This document shows positions 28,704 through 35,828 of a DNA stretch of 64,000 bases, in pieces; position 1 is the first letter of the stretch; every line of letters starts with the position of its first letter. The DNA is taken from assembly GCF_028737315.1 (NCBI RefSeq), contig NZ_JAQZAO010000010.1, positions 62,001 to 126,000 on the forward strand, written 5' to 3'. The notes under the pieces were generated by a model. It was not told the DNA's origin. It worked only from the letters and a program-made list of their open reading frames with translations, and made no database searches. Made by a program: the position numbers and the translations under genes. This DNA is from Actinomycetospora lemnae (GTDB taxonomy: Bacteria > Actinomycetota > Actinomycetes > Mycobacteriales > Pseudonocardiaceae).

Positions 28704-29164
28704 GGGACGACGGGCTCCGGATCGGGCGCATCCGCGCCCACGACGGCCACGGGACACCGGGCGCGGCGTGCGCACCCGGCGGCGACCGACGTCAGGCGCC
28801 CGCGGCGCGTGCCGTGCCCCACGACGAGCTGCGCGGCGCCGGCGGACTCCCGCACGAGCACGTCGACGGGGCGCCCGGGCAGGGCGCGGATCGCGATCGG
28901 GACCGGGGGCCGGTCACCGAGCACCTCGCCGACGAACGCCCGCAGCGTCGCCTGCTCCGCGGCCCGGACCCCGCACGGGTCGGGGACGGGGAGCAGGTCG
29001 CCTCCGGGCAGCGAGGCGAGCGCGCCCCAGAAGTAGCCGACGGCGTCGTAGGCGGTCACGACGGTCACCCGGTCCTCGCTCGCCGAGGCCCGGCGCACCG
29101 CCTCGAGGAGGGCTCGCCGCGAGCTCGTCGAGCCGTTGACGCCGCAGACGATGCCGCCGGTCAT
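28700..29164 (-). CDS. Universal stress protein (UspA-like), 154 aa
   Basis: This is a single Usp domain. It starts MTGGIVCGVNGSTSSRRALLEAVRRA, the GVDGS-like ATP-binding opening, then RVTVVTAYDAVGYFWG, a short ALPGRPVDVLVRESAGAAQLVVGHGTRRG strand-loop, and ends with CPVAVVGADAPDPEPVVP. The glycine-rich C-terminal loop (GHGTRRGRLTSVAAG) departs from GxxGx9G(S/T), so ATP binding is doubtful. ATG at 29164 overlaps the stop of the membrane protein upstream (ATGA); an upstream start at 29242 would only add an Arg-rich leader. It lies in a three-gene unit with two small membrane proteins under the box at 29544. Confidence 0.75.
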   Translation of the reverse strand: MTGGIVCGVNGSTSSRRALLEAVRRASASEDRVTVVTAYDAVGYFWGALASLPGGDLLPVPDPCGVRAAEQATLRAFVGEVLGDRPPVPIAIRALPGRPVDVLVRESAGAAQLVVGHGTRRGRLTSVAAGCARRARCPVAVVGADAPDPEPVVP

Positions 29165-29508
29165 CGCCGGCCCGCCGAGGGCATCGGAGCGGGCACCCCG
29201 CTCGGCCGGGGCTCCCAGTGACGGAAGGCGGCGTACCCGCACCCCGCCGCCACCGCGACCGGCCAGCTCACCAGACCGGTGACCGCGAGCGCGGCGACGC
29301 CGAGGTAGACCGGGACCGGGTTCGTCGGCAGGCGGTCGCGGACCCGGCCGACCATCGCCGCGCCCCGGCGCAGCTCGCGGTCGAGGACCTCGCCGACCCG
29401 GACGCCGCCGGGACTCCCGGTCGCCGGGCCGGCCGGGGTCTCCTCCGGCGGGCCGGCCTCCGGCGGGCCGGCCTGCCGCGTGGTCCCGGACTCCTCTGCT
29501 GTGGTCAT
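29161..29508 (-). CDS. Small membrane-associated protein, 115 aa
   Basis: A Pro/Gly/Glu-rich N terminus (TRQAGPPEAGPPEETPAGPA) is followed by a basic helix, VLDRELRRGAAMVGRVRDRLPTN, and then one or two hydrophobic segments (PVYLGVAALAVTGLVSWPVAVAAGCGYAAF). The end is Pro/Ser-rich. ATG at 29508 is the first sensible start. It opens a coupled set with the Usp protein and the 64-aa membrane protein. No family is recognised. Confidence 0.65.
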   Translation of the reverse strand: MTTAEESGTTRQAGPPEAGPPEETPAGPATGSPGGVRVGEVLDRELRRGAAMVGRVRDRLPTNPVPVYLGVAALAVTGLVSWPVAVAAGCGYAAFRHWEPRPSGVPAPMPSAGRR

Positions 29509-29543
29509 GCGTCGATGCTCGGAGGCCGCCGCGCGCCGGACGA

Positions 29544-29557
29544 GGGCCGTTGGTCCC
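29544..29557. promoter_or_regulatory. DosR-type box GGGCCGTTGGTCCC
   Basis: Exact copy, 35 bp upstream of the membrane/Usp set starting at 29508, the same spacing as the box before the first WS/DGAT gene. Confidence 0.66.
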
Positions 29558-29605
29558 CCGGACAGGGGCGGACCTGCCCGGCGCCGAGACGCGGCGGGGG
29601 CATCG

Positions 29606-30007
29606 TCACCGCGCGGCGTCGGCCGACGCACCCGCCCGCGGTTGCGCTGCCACGTCCAGACGGACGAACAGATCCTGCCCCACGCGCGTGGAGCACCACC
29701 CGGTGTGCTCCGCGCCCTCCGCGGTCAGCAGCCAGGTGGCGTGGAGCAGGTCGGCGTCGGCGTCGTAGCGGCCGCACCACGTCGTCACCGAGTGGGCGTT
29801 GCCGAGCTCGTTGTTCCACACGACCGTCCACCCCACCGCTGCGTGGGCGTCCGCGGGCGGTGCCGGGTCGAAGCGCCCGGCCAGCGGGTAGCGCCCGGCG
29901 GCCCGTCCGACGTGCGACTCGTAGACACCGGTCAGCAGCCCCTCGGGCGACGCGACCAACGTCATCGTCGCGCCGAGCTCGTTGCGCCAGGCGCCTCCCG
30001 GTCCCAT
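29606..30007 (-). CDS. Avidin/streptavidin family biotin-binding protein, 133 aa
   Basis: The sequence aligns over its length with streptavidin: WRNELGATMTLVASPEG, GLLTGVYESHVG, YPLAGRFD, VGWTVVWNNELGNAHSVTTW, ATWLLTAEG and GWCSTRVGQDLFVRL. Biotin-contact positions, in streptavidin numbering, are Asn23 (N9), Tyr43 (Y29), Ser45 (S31), Trp79 (W64), Ser88 (S73), Thr90 (T75), Trp92 (W77), Trp108 (W92), Trp120 (W104) and Asp128 (D112), all kept. Ser27, a ureido-oxygen contact, is Ala13. Two Cys not present in streptavidin occur at 78 and 105. There is no signal peptide, so the protein would stay in the cytoplasm, unlike streptavidin. ATG at 30007 follows CGAGGAGGAGCTG. It is divergent from Hsp20 with a DosR-type box between them. 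Confidence 0.9.
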   Translation of the reverse strand: MGPGGAWRNELGATMTLVASPEGLLTGVYESHVGRAAGRYPLAGRFDPAPPADAHAAVGWTVVWNNELGNAHSVTTWCGRYDADADLLHATWLLTAEGAEHTGWCSTRVGQDLFVRLDVAAQPRAGASADAAR

Positions 30008-30094
30008 CAGCTCCTCCTCGTGGCCACCGTCCGCGCAGATCCGAGGACCCACGCGCCCCCGGCGACGGTGGGCCGCGCCGGGACGACCCCGTCA

Positions 30095-30108
30095 GGGTCG
30101 AAGGGCCC
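30095..30108. promoter_or_regulatory. DosR-type box GGGTCGAAGGGCCC
   Basis: Exact copy between the avidin-like gene (87 bp) and hsp20 (139 bp). It is the only such box in this 240-bp divergent region. Confidence 0.65.
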
Positions 30109-30247
30109 GGCGTCGGCGGGGACACCGTCGGCGGCCGCGGTCCCCTCGGCCGCCGAGCTCCGGGTCCACCGGCCCTGCCGAACAGGCGCGCGGCGTGGCG
30201 GGCTGGTGCCCCGGGTCCGACACCCGAGCCGCCCACGGAGGAGCACC

Positions 30248-30787
30248 ATGTCCACCACGAGCCGAGCACGACGGACCGCGCCCGAGGAGCCCGACGGGCA
30301 GGAGCCGACCCCCACGACCGCACCGACGGACGGCGAGGACACCGCGACGACGCCGAGCGGCGTCACCGGTCTCCTCTCCCGCGGCGCCCGCGCCGTCGTC
30401 GACACGCTGGGCGCGCCCGTCGCCGACAGCCTGCTCGGCCGTCACCCGCGCTCGACCTCGATCACGACCGACGAGCGGGTCGAGGAGGGCGCCCTGGTCA
30501 TCGAGGCGGAGCTGCCCGGCTTCAGCCCCGACGCCATCACCGTCGCCGCGGAGGACGGGGAGCTGCTCCTGCGGGCGGAGCGCGAGATCGAGCCGGGACA
30601 CGGCCGGCTGCGGCGCCGCGAACGGCGGACGGGCGTCTTCACCCGCGACCTCGCCCTGCCGCCGGGCACCGACCCGACGACGATCACCGCGACCTACGCC
30701 GACGGGGTGCTCACCGTCCGCGTCCCCCTGCCCGAGCCGCCGGCGTCCGCCCGACGCGTCGAGATCCCCGTCCGGCACCGCCGCTGA
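30248..30787 (+). CDS. Hsp20/alpha-crystallin family small heat-shock protein, 179 aa
   Basis: An N-terminal Thr/Pro-rich extension of about 70 residues precedes the alpha-crystallin domain at about 75-170: RVEEGALVIEAELPGFSPDAITVAAEDGELLLRAERE (in parts), GVFTRDLALPPGTDPTTITATYADGVLTVRVPLPEPP. The family A-x-x-x-G-V-L motif appears as ATYADGVLTV. HspX of the mycobacterial DosR regulon is the same family. Such proteins hold unfolding proteins in large oligomers. ATG at 30248 has ACGGAG upstream. It is divergent from the avidin-like gene with a DosR-type box in the shared promoter. Confidence 0.92.
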   Translation: MSTTSRARRTAPEEPDGQEPTPTTAPTDGEDTATTPSGVTGLLSRGARAVVDTLGAPVADSLLGRHPRSTSITTDERVEEGALVIEAELPGFSPDAITVAAEDGELLLRAEREIEPGHGRLRRRERRTGVFTRDLALPPGTDPTTITATYADGVLTVRVPLPEPPASARRVEIPVRHRR

Positions 30788-30828
30788 CCAGCGCGGGAGG
30801 ACGGGCGACCGACCGCTCCCACCGCCCA

Positions 30829-30864
30829 AGCGGGACCACCAGCGGGACCACCAGCGGGACCTCC
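30829..30864. repeat. Three 12-bp direct repeats upstream of usp
   Basis: AGCGGGACCACC occurs twice in tandem (30829-30840, 30841-30852), followed by AGCGGGACCTCC (30853-30864). The third copy supplies the left half of a DosR-type box at 30856-30869. The first two copies each contain a lone GGGAC half-site at 12-bp spacing. Confidence 0.6.
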
Positions 30865-30869
30865 GGCCC
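30856..30869. promoter_or_regulatory. DosR-type box GGGACCTCCGGCCC
   Basis: Exact half-sites around a CTCC centre, 82 bp upstream of the usp start at 30952 and 68 bp after hsp20. It may drive the usp gene separately from hsp20. Confidence 0.55.
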
Positions 30870-30951
30870 TGAGCACGGCGCCGTCGATCGCCGATCGTCG
30901 CGGGCGACGGCCGCGCACCTCGTGCGGGCGCGATGCGAGAGGAGCACCTCC

Positions 30952-31470
30952 ATGTCCACCTCGGCCGAGCCCCGTCCCGCCCCCGACGCGCCGCAGGACG
31001 GGCGCGGCCGCGTGGTCGTCGGCGTCGACGGCTCCCCCGGCTCCCGCGCCGCGCTGCGGGCCGCGATCCTCGCCGCCGACATCCGCGGGGATGCTGTCCA
31101 GGTGGTCACCGCCCCGCTGTCCGCGGCCGAGATCGGGGCCTGGGGCACCGGGGCGTGGCCCGCCGTGCCGCTGCCCGACCCCGACCAGATCCTCGCGTCG
31201 GCGCAGCACGCGGCACGGGAGATGGTCGACGACCTGCTCGCCGAGCTCCACGGCCGGCTGCGATCGGCACCCGACATCGAGGTGCGGGCGGTGGTGGGCG
31301 AGCCCGGCCGGGTGCTCGTCGAGGCTGCGCGCGGCGCGGACCGGTTGGTCGTCGGTCACCGCGGACGGGGAGCGGTGGGCAGCCTGGTGCTGGGCTCGGT
31401 CGGCCTGCACTGCCTGGCCCACCCGCCCTGTCCGGTGACGATCGTCCCGTCACCCGACGGCGGAGGCTGA
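30952..31470 (+). CDS. Universal stress protein (UspA-like), 172 aa
   Basis: This Usp domain looks able to bind ATP. Residues 20-45 are GRVVVGVDGSPGSRAALRAAILAA, the middle has an AQHAAREMVDDLLAELHGRL helix, and the glycine-rich loop GHRGRGAVGSLVLGSVG matches GxxGx9GS. The end is CPVTIVPSPDGGG. The N-terminal 18 residues are Ala/Pro-rich. ATG at 30952 has GAGAGGAG upstream. Mycobacterial Usp proteins of this kind (e.g. Rv2623) bind ATP and are DosR-induced. It is the second plus-strand gene after hsp20 but has its own box. Confidence 0.9.
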   Translation: MSTSAEPRPAPDAPQDGRGRVVVGVDGSPGSRAALRAAILAADIRGDAVQVVTAPLSAAEIGAWGTGAWPAVPLPDPDQILASAQHAAREMVDDLLAELHGRLRSAPDIEVRAVVGEPGRVLVEAARGADRLVVGHRGRGAVGSLVLGSVGLHCLAHPPCPVTIVPSPDGGG

Positions 31471-31478
31471 GCGACGGC

Positions 31479-31516
31479 CGCCGGCACCGTCGGGGGCGAC
31501 CCCGGCGGTGCCGGCG
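31479..31516. terminator. Bidirectional hairpin between convergent usp genes
   Basis: CGCCGGCACCG (31479-31489) pairs perfectly with CGGTGCCGGCG (31506-31516), an 11-bp stem with a 16-base loop, between the convergent stops at 31470 and 31533. No T-run follows. Confidence 0.6.
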
Positions 31517-31532
31517 CCCCGGGCACGCCCGC

Positions 31533-32528
31533 TCAGCGGGCGACGGCGACGTCCCCCCGATCCGGCGCCGACCGCGGTCGAGGGATCGTCGTCCGCAGCG
31601 CCGCGGGGCCGGGCACCGCGGTGACGGGACAGGGTGCGGTCCGCACCAGTCGCAGCAGCGAGGACGGCGACCAGACGCCGGTCCGCGGGACGACCAGCTC
31701 GTCGGCGTCGAGGTCGCGGGCGGCCCCGAGGACGGCCCGCGCCGGCTCCTGGGGCCACCCGAGGACGTCGACGGTGACGCCGCGACCCGCGCCGTCCCGG
31801 CGGAGGCCCTGGACCGCGGGTGTCACCACGGCCAGCGTCGACTCGCGGGCGGCGCGCACCTGCTCGTCGACCGTGGGCGAGGGCAGGTAACCGCGGGGCC
31901 AGTCCCCCCGGACGGGCAGCGGGTGGAAGCCCGCCACCACGGTCACGCGATCCCCGTCCCGGCTCTGCTGCAGCACCTCCCCCACCGTCGTCGCCACGAT
32001 CTCCGGGACCGAGGCGGCCGTCGAGCCCGCCGTCGGGTCGACGCCGACCACGACGTGCCGGGCGCCGTCGCCCCGGAGGGACGGACCCACCACCGTGACG
32101 GGGCCCGGCGCGCCGCGGAGCAGCGCCGCGACCGTCCGCCCCCGACGGGCGGGCCGACCCACGACGACGGCCGCACCGCCGCGCGCCGCGGCGAGGAGCA
32201 CGTCGGCGGCGCGACCCGGGCGCCGGGACAGGGACACCGGCGGCGCCGCAGGGGCCCCGACGACCTCCGCCGCCCGCGCGGCGAGCCGCCCCAGGGCGGC
32301 CAGCTCGGCGTCCGCCAGGGCCCGGTCGGTCCCGGCCGAGCAGCCGGCCACGTTCTGCTCGACCGCACTGCGGACCGCCCGGACCACGTGGACGGCCCCG
32401 CCCGCCCGGGCCGCGCTCGCGACCGCCCAGCGCAGGGCGGACCAGGACGCGTCGTCGTCGGCGAGACCGACCACGACGTCGGGGGGAGCCGGCGCTCCCG
32501 GCTCCCCCGTCTCGTGCCTGCCGGACAT
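31533..32528 (-). CDS. Tandem universal stress domain protein, 331 aa
   Basis: The protein has two Usp-like halves. The first has PDVVVGLADDDASWSALRWAVASAARAGGAVHVVRAV (in parts) and VVVGRPARRGRTVAALLRGAPGPVTVVG. The second has RHVVVGVDPTAGSTAASVPEIVA, VTVVAGFHPLPVRGDWPRGYLP and CPVTAVPGPAALR. The glycine loops are weak, so ATP binding is uncertain. ATG at 32528 follows GGAGGCGAGG. It lies 52 bp downstream of an HdeD-like membrane gene on the same strand and has no DosR-type box of its own. Confidence 0.8.
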   Translation of the reverse strand: MSGRHETGEPGAPAPPDVVVGLADDDASWSALRWAVASAARAGGAVHVVRAVRSAVEQNVAGCSAGTDRALADAELAALGRLAARAAEVVGAPAAPPVSLSRRPGRAADVLLAAARGGAAVVVGRPARRGRTVAALLRGAPGPVTVVGPSLRGDGARHVVVGVDPTAGSTAASVPEIVATTVGEVLQQSRDGDRVTVVAGFHPLPVRGDWPRGYLPSPTVDEQVRAARESTLAVVTPAVQGLRRDGAGRGVTVDVLGWPQEPARAVLGAARDLDADELVVPRTGVWSPSSLLRLVRTAPCPVTAVPGPAALRTTIPRPRSAPDRGDVAVAR

Positions 32529-32580
32529 CCTCGCCTCCTTCGGCGACGGCACCGTGATCACGAGGCGTCGGTCGGGGCGG

Positions 32581-33105
32581 TCACGCGGCCGGCCGCAGCC
32601 GGCCGGCGACGAGGATCGTCGCGCCCTCGATCAGGACCTGGACACCGAGCAGGAGCCCCAGCAGGGACGGCACCGCGATCGTGAGGTTGAACAGCACGAT
32701 CAGGCCCAGGGCGATCGACAGGATGCCGCTGACGATCAGGACCACGCGGGCCGCGGGCACCTGCGTCGCGGCGAAGAGTCGGGTCAGCCCGACGGCCAGG
32801 AAGAGCGCGCCGGCCAGCAGCGTGAGGCCCGCGGCGCCCGCGAGCGGGTCACGCACCATGATCACGCCGAGGACGATGAGCACGGCCCCGCCGAGCGCGG
32901 CCGACCACGACACGCCCGACTCGCGGCGGACGAACGCCCCGACGACGGTGACCACACCCGACCCGATCGCGATCCATCCGAGGAACAGGACGGACAGGAA
33001 GGTCGCGATCACCGCGTTGCCCAGCACGAACAACCCGGCCAGCAGCAGCAGGATCCCGAGCACCACGTCCCACCCGGTCCTGCGTCGTTCCATGACGGTC
33101 GCCAT
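32581..33105 (-). CDS. HdeD-family (DUF308) membrane protein, 174 aa
   Basis: Six hydrophobic segments are visible: VVLGILLLLAGLFVLGNAVIATFLSVLF, GWIAIGSGVVTVVGAFV, SAALGGAVLIVLGVIMV, GAAGLTLLAGALFLAVGLTRLF, VVLIVSGILSIALGLIVLFN and SLLGLLLGVQVLIEGATILVAG. The repeated GxxxxxxGxxxL pattern fits DUF308/HdeD, which contributes to acid and envelope stress resistance in some bacteria. ATG at 33105 has GGAAGGAGCACG before it. It sits between the tandem Usp gene and another membrane protein on the same strand. Confidence 0.85.
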   Translation of the reverse strand: MATVMERRRTGWDVVLGILLLLAGLFVLGNAVIATFLSVLFLGWIAIGSGVVTVVGAFVRRESGVSWSAALGGAVLIVLGVIMVRDPLAGAAGLTLLAGALFLAVGLTRLFAATQVPAARVVLIVSGILSIALGLIVLFNLTIAVPSLLGLLLGVQVLIEGATILVAGRLRPAA

Positions 33106-33140
33106 GGTCGTGCTCCTTCCACCTCGAGGAGCAGCCAGCG

Positions 33141-33815
33141 TCATCCCGCCCGTCCACCGCCGACAGGGGTCCCAGGTCCCGGAGGTGGCGGGGCGATCGT
33201 CCCGCCGGGCAGGAGCCGGACCAGTCCGATCCCGGTGACCGTCGCCATCACCAGGGCCATGAGCGCGCCGGCCCCGAGGCCCACCAGGACCGTCACCGCC
33301 ATCGACTGCCCCGGCCGCCAGAGCGGGGTGGCCACGGCGAGGAAGGTCGCGAGCCCGAGCAGCCACCCCAGTGCCGTGACGCCGACCCAGCGCGCGGCGT
33401 GGTCGACGTGGCGCCGGAGCTCCAGCCACTGGGCGCCGCCGATGCTCACGAGGACGAGGACGCCCACGACCCCGAGGAGCAGGCCGCGCAGGACGGCGGG
33501 CCAGCCGGCGGTGACCGGGGCGGTCGCCGAGGGCATGAGGCCGAGGGCGTAGGCCGCCGTCGCGGCGCCCGCGGTGAGGCCGACCCAGCGGGAGACCGAG
33601 AGGCCGGGCAGGCGGCGCCGCAGGACCCCGGCCTGGCCCGCGCCCAGCACGGCGCCCTCCAGCGCGCCCGCGGCGAGCAGCGCCGGGAACGAGACCGCCA
33701 CCGGAGCGTCGACGGTCCCGGCCCCGACCACGGCCGGCAGCGCGAAGCCGGCCAGCTCGGCGAGCGCGACCACCGGGATCCATCGCGACAGCAGCGCCCC
33801 GTCCTCGCGGTCCAT
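33141..33815 (-). CDS. Hypothetical membrane protein, 224 aa
   Basis: The protein has about six membrane segments, including WIPVVALAELAGFALPAVVG, LAAGALEGAVLGAGQAGVL, AAYALGLMPSA and VLRGLLLGVVGVLVLVSIGGAQWL, with a Pro/Gly-rich tail (GGTIAPPPPGPGTPVGGG). Segments with GAGQAG and GGAQWL repeats suggest an internally repeated helix pair. No named family is recognised. ATG at 33815 follows GGGGAGACG. It lies 11 bp downstream of the Ddn-like gene on the same strand, so it is probably in that operon. Confidence 0.7.
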   Translation of the reverse strand: MDREDGALLSRWIPVVALAELAGFALPAVVGAGTVDAPVAVSFPALLAAGALEGAVLGAGQAGVLRRRLPGLSVSRWVGLTAGAATAAYALGLMPSATAPVTAGWPAVLRGLLLGVVGVLVLVSIGGAQWLELRRHVDHAARWVGVTALGWLLGLATFLAVATPLWRPGQSMAVTVLVGLGAGALMALVMATVTGIGLVRLLPGGTIAPPPPGPGTPVGGGRAG

Positions 33816-33826
33816 CGTCTCCCCGC

Positions 33827-34324
33827 TCAGGTCGGCGCCTCGTCGCGGGCCCGGTCGTCCGCGGGCACCAGCCGGACGAGCGGGATCGGGCGATCGGTGC
33901 GCCGCGGGTAGCGGGCGTAGTCCGGGGCCGCGTGCAGCACGCGTGGCCACCATGCGGCCGCCTCGTCGCGGGTCATCGGCACGGCGCGGACCGGCACCGT
34001 GCGGCCCTCGACCTCCACGACCGCGCGGGGGTCGTCGAGCAGGTTGAGGTACCAGGCCGGGTGGGTGGGCAACCCGCTGTTGGCCGCCACGACGACCATG
34101 TCGGCGCCGTCGGGGAAGTACTGGACCACCACGGTGCGCGGCCGTCCCGAGCGCCGGCCGCGCGTCGTCAGCACGAGCGCCCGCCGGCGCCACAGCCGGA
34201 CGATCCGGCCCCGTGTGCGTCGCAACAGCCACGCGCCCGGGCGCGCCGAGTGCCGGTCCACGAGGTGCTCGAGGCGGGTCCGGAGACCGATCCGGGGCAT
34301 CGCCTCCGGCACGCCGCCGGTCAC
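33827..34324 (-). CDS. Deazaflavin (F420)-dependent nitroreductase, Ddn-type, 165 aa
   Basis: This belongs to the split-barrel F420-binding family of mycobacterial Ddn. Key segments are RALVLTTRGRRSGRPRTVVVQYFPDGADMVVVAANSG (in parts), which contacts the F420 phosphate and ring, PTHPAWYLNLLDDPRAVVEVEGRTV, and the C-terminal AAPDYARYPRRTDRPIPLVRL. Family members reduce quinones or nitro compounds with reduced F420 and protect the membrane redox pool. ATG at 34324 overlaps the stop of the small membrane gene (ATGA). The N-terminal 50 residues are Arg-rich and probably membrane-facing. Confidence 0.88.
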   Translation of the reverse strand: MTGGVPEAMPRIGLRTRLEHLVDRHSARPGAWLLRRTRGRIVRLWRRRALVLTTRGRRSGRPRTVVVQYFPDGADMVVVAANSGLPTHPAWYLNLLDDPRAVVEVEGRTVPVRAVPMTRDEAAAWWPRVLHAAPDYARYPRRTDRPIPLVRLVPADDRARDEAPT

Positions 34325-34515
34325 CGGGTGTCCGCGCGACCGCGTCCTGCGGTCGCCACCAGGGCGGCACCGGCCACGACGAGCAGCAGGGGGACGACCA
34401 CCGACCAGGACACGGCCACCACGCCCAGCTCCTGGAGCAGCAGGATGATCCCCGCGAGGAGGAAGCCGATCCCGGCCGCCGCGGCGACCGGATCGGGCAC
34501 GCGCTCACTGCTCAT
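34321..34515 (-). CDS. Small two-helix membrane protein, 64 aa
   Basis: The protein reads MSSERVPDPVAAAAGIGFLL, then AGIILLLQELGVVAVSW and VVVPLLLVVAGAALVATAGRG, giving two hydrophobic segments and a short basic tail. It resembles the small membrane repeats encoded next to PspC proteins. The start overlaps the end of the upstream gene by 11 bases (34505-34515), and its stop overlaps the Ddn-type gene. Its place in a PspC-led coupled operon suggests a role in membrane stress. Confidence 0.7.
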   Translation of the reverse strand: MSSERVPDPVAAAAGIGFLLAGIILLLQELGVVAVSWSVVVPLLLVVAGAALVATAGRGRADTR

Positions 34516-35140
34516 GGAGCACCTCCACCTCGCCGAGGGCGACGTCGACGGCGACGTCGACGGGCGCCACGCCCGGTGCGGCCCACCGAGCGTGGATGCC
34601 GTCGTCGACCCGGACGCCGTCGACGACGACCGCGCCGGTGACGACCTCGACGTCGGCCCGCACCGCCGCGGACCGCGGGAGCACCAGGACGACCCGCCCG
34701 GCGCCCACCGACACGTCGAGGCGGCCCGACGGCGGCAGCGGGTGCCGGGTCAGGTCGACCGTCGCGGTGCCGGCGGCGAGCCGGACCTCGACGGGCCACT
34801 GACCGCTGGTCGGGGCGACGACCTGGTCGCCGACCGGGCCCGCGAAGCGCTCGACTTCCACCCCGACCGCGACCGCCGCGACGAGCAGGACCGCGCCGAG
34901 CCCGACGAGACCGTGGCGGGGCCATCCGCCGGCCGCGGCGAGCACGAGCGCCGCACCGGTGAGCACCAGCGCCGCGGCCGGGAACAGCCGCCACGGCACC
35001 GGCACGCCGGCCGCGTCGAGCAGCCACGCGACGCCGACGGCGACGGCGAGCGCACCGGTGACCAGCCGGCCGATGCGCCAGCGACGGGCCGGCGGGGCGG
35101 GCGCGGGTGTCGGGGGGCTGACCGTCGACACCGTGCTCAC
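34505..35140 (-). CDS. PspC-associated membrane protein with adhesin-like C-terminal domain, 211 aa
   Basis: Residues 1-105 contain three hydrophobic helices (RLVTGALAVAVGVAWLLDAAG, FPAAALVLTGAALVLAAAGG, LVGLGAVLLVAAVAVGVEVE). The C-terminal half (about 125-205) has a beta-repeat pattern, VRLAAGTATVDLTRHPLPPSG, LDVSVGAGRVVLVLPRSAAV, ADVEVVTGAVVVDGVRVDDG, like the DUF4097/toastrack-type domain found beside PspC proteins. GTG at 35140 overlaps the PspC stop (GTGA). It probably works with PspC in envelope-stress sensing; evidence is positional and by pattern. Confidence 0.78.
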   Translation of the reverse strand: MSTVSTVSPPTPAPAPPARRWRIGRLVTGALAVAVGVAWLLDAAGVPVPWRLFPAAALVLTGAALVLAAAGGWPRHGLVGLGAVLLVAAVAVGVEVERFAGPVGDQVVAPTSGQWPVEVRLAAGTATVDLTRHPLPPSGRLDVSVGAGRVVLVLPRSAAVRADVEVVTGAVVVDGVRVDDGIHARWAAPGVAPVDVAVDVALGEVEVLHEQ

Positions 35141-35598
35141 CGCCGGCTCGACAGGACGACGAACACGCCGACGGCGATCACGACCAGTGGCCAGAACACC
35201 GCGCCGTCGAACCACGGCACGAGGGCGCGGACGAACAGGAGCACACCGAACGCGACCAGCGCGACCCCGGCCACGACGGCGACGGTGTGCCGCTCCGCGG
35301 GCGGCAGCCCTTCGGCCGGCTCGTCCTCGCCCGCCTCGGGGATCACGATCCAGGCCACGACGTAGGCGAGGACGCCGACGCCGGCCGAGAGCGTCAGGAC
35401 GACGGCGACGATGCGGACCAGGACCGGGTCGACACCGAGGTACTGGCCCAGCCCACCGCAGACGCCACCGAGGACGCGGTCACGCCGGCTGCGCCGCACC
35501 CGGGGGGCGCGGCGTTCGGCGGTCGGCTCCGGCGGCTCGGGCGTGGTGGCACCGGGGGCGGGCTCGCGGTCGACGGCGGGCGGTCGGGGATCGTCCAT
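35137..35598 (-). CDS. PspC-domain protein, 153 aa
   Basis: An N-terminal Pro/Glu-rich region precedes the PspC domain: RSRRDRVLGGVCGGLGQYLGVDPVLVRIVAVVLTL (in parts), VLAYVVAWIVIPEAGEDEP. Two more hydrophobic segments follow (TVAVVAGVALVAFGVLLFVRALV and FWPLVVIAVGVFVVLSS). The GGVCGGLGxYLGVDPxLVR signature is canonical. PspC proteins are inner-membrane stress sensors. ATG at 35598 is the start of the coupled four-gene operon ending with the Ddn-type reductase. Two DosR-type boxes lie 120 and 164 bp upstream. Confidence 0.9.
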   Translation of the reverse strand: MDDPRPPAVDREPAPGATTPEPPEPTAERRAPRVRRSRRDRVLGGVCGGLGQYLGVDPVLVRIVAVVLTLSAGVGVLAYVVAWIVIPEAGEDEPAEGLPPAERHTVAVVAGVALVAFGVLLFVRALVPWFDGAVFWPLVVIAVGVFVVLSSRR

Positions 35599-35718
35599 GA
35601 CGGGCCTCTCGAGGGGTCGGCGCGGGACGGGTGCGCCCCTCGGCGTGGAGCGCGGTCGTCGGCGGCGGTCAGGCGGCGAGACGTCCTGACGCTGCCTCTC
35701 CGCTGCCCCCGCGCACGA

Positions 35719-35776
35719 GGGGCGAAGGCCCTGACCACCGGCCCGGACGGGGGTACGGGCCGGGGACCAACGGCCC
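35719..35776. promoter_or_regulatory. Two DosR-type boxes before the PspC operon
   Basis: GGGGCGAAGGCCCT at 35719-35732 (last base departs) and GGGACCAACGGCCC at 35763-35776 (exact) are 44 bp apart centre to centre. They lie 120 and 164 bp upstream of the PspC start, downstream of the STAS gene stop at 35829. Confidence 0.58.
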
Positions 35777-35828
35777 GCCTCCCACCCGGCCGGCACGACG
35801 GTCGCCGCCCGGTCGACGTCGCGGGGCC

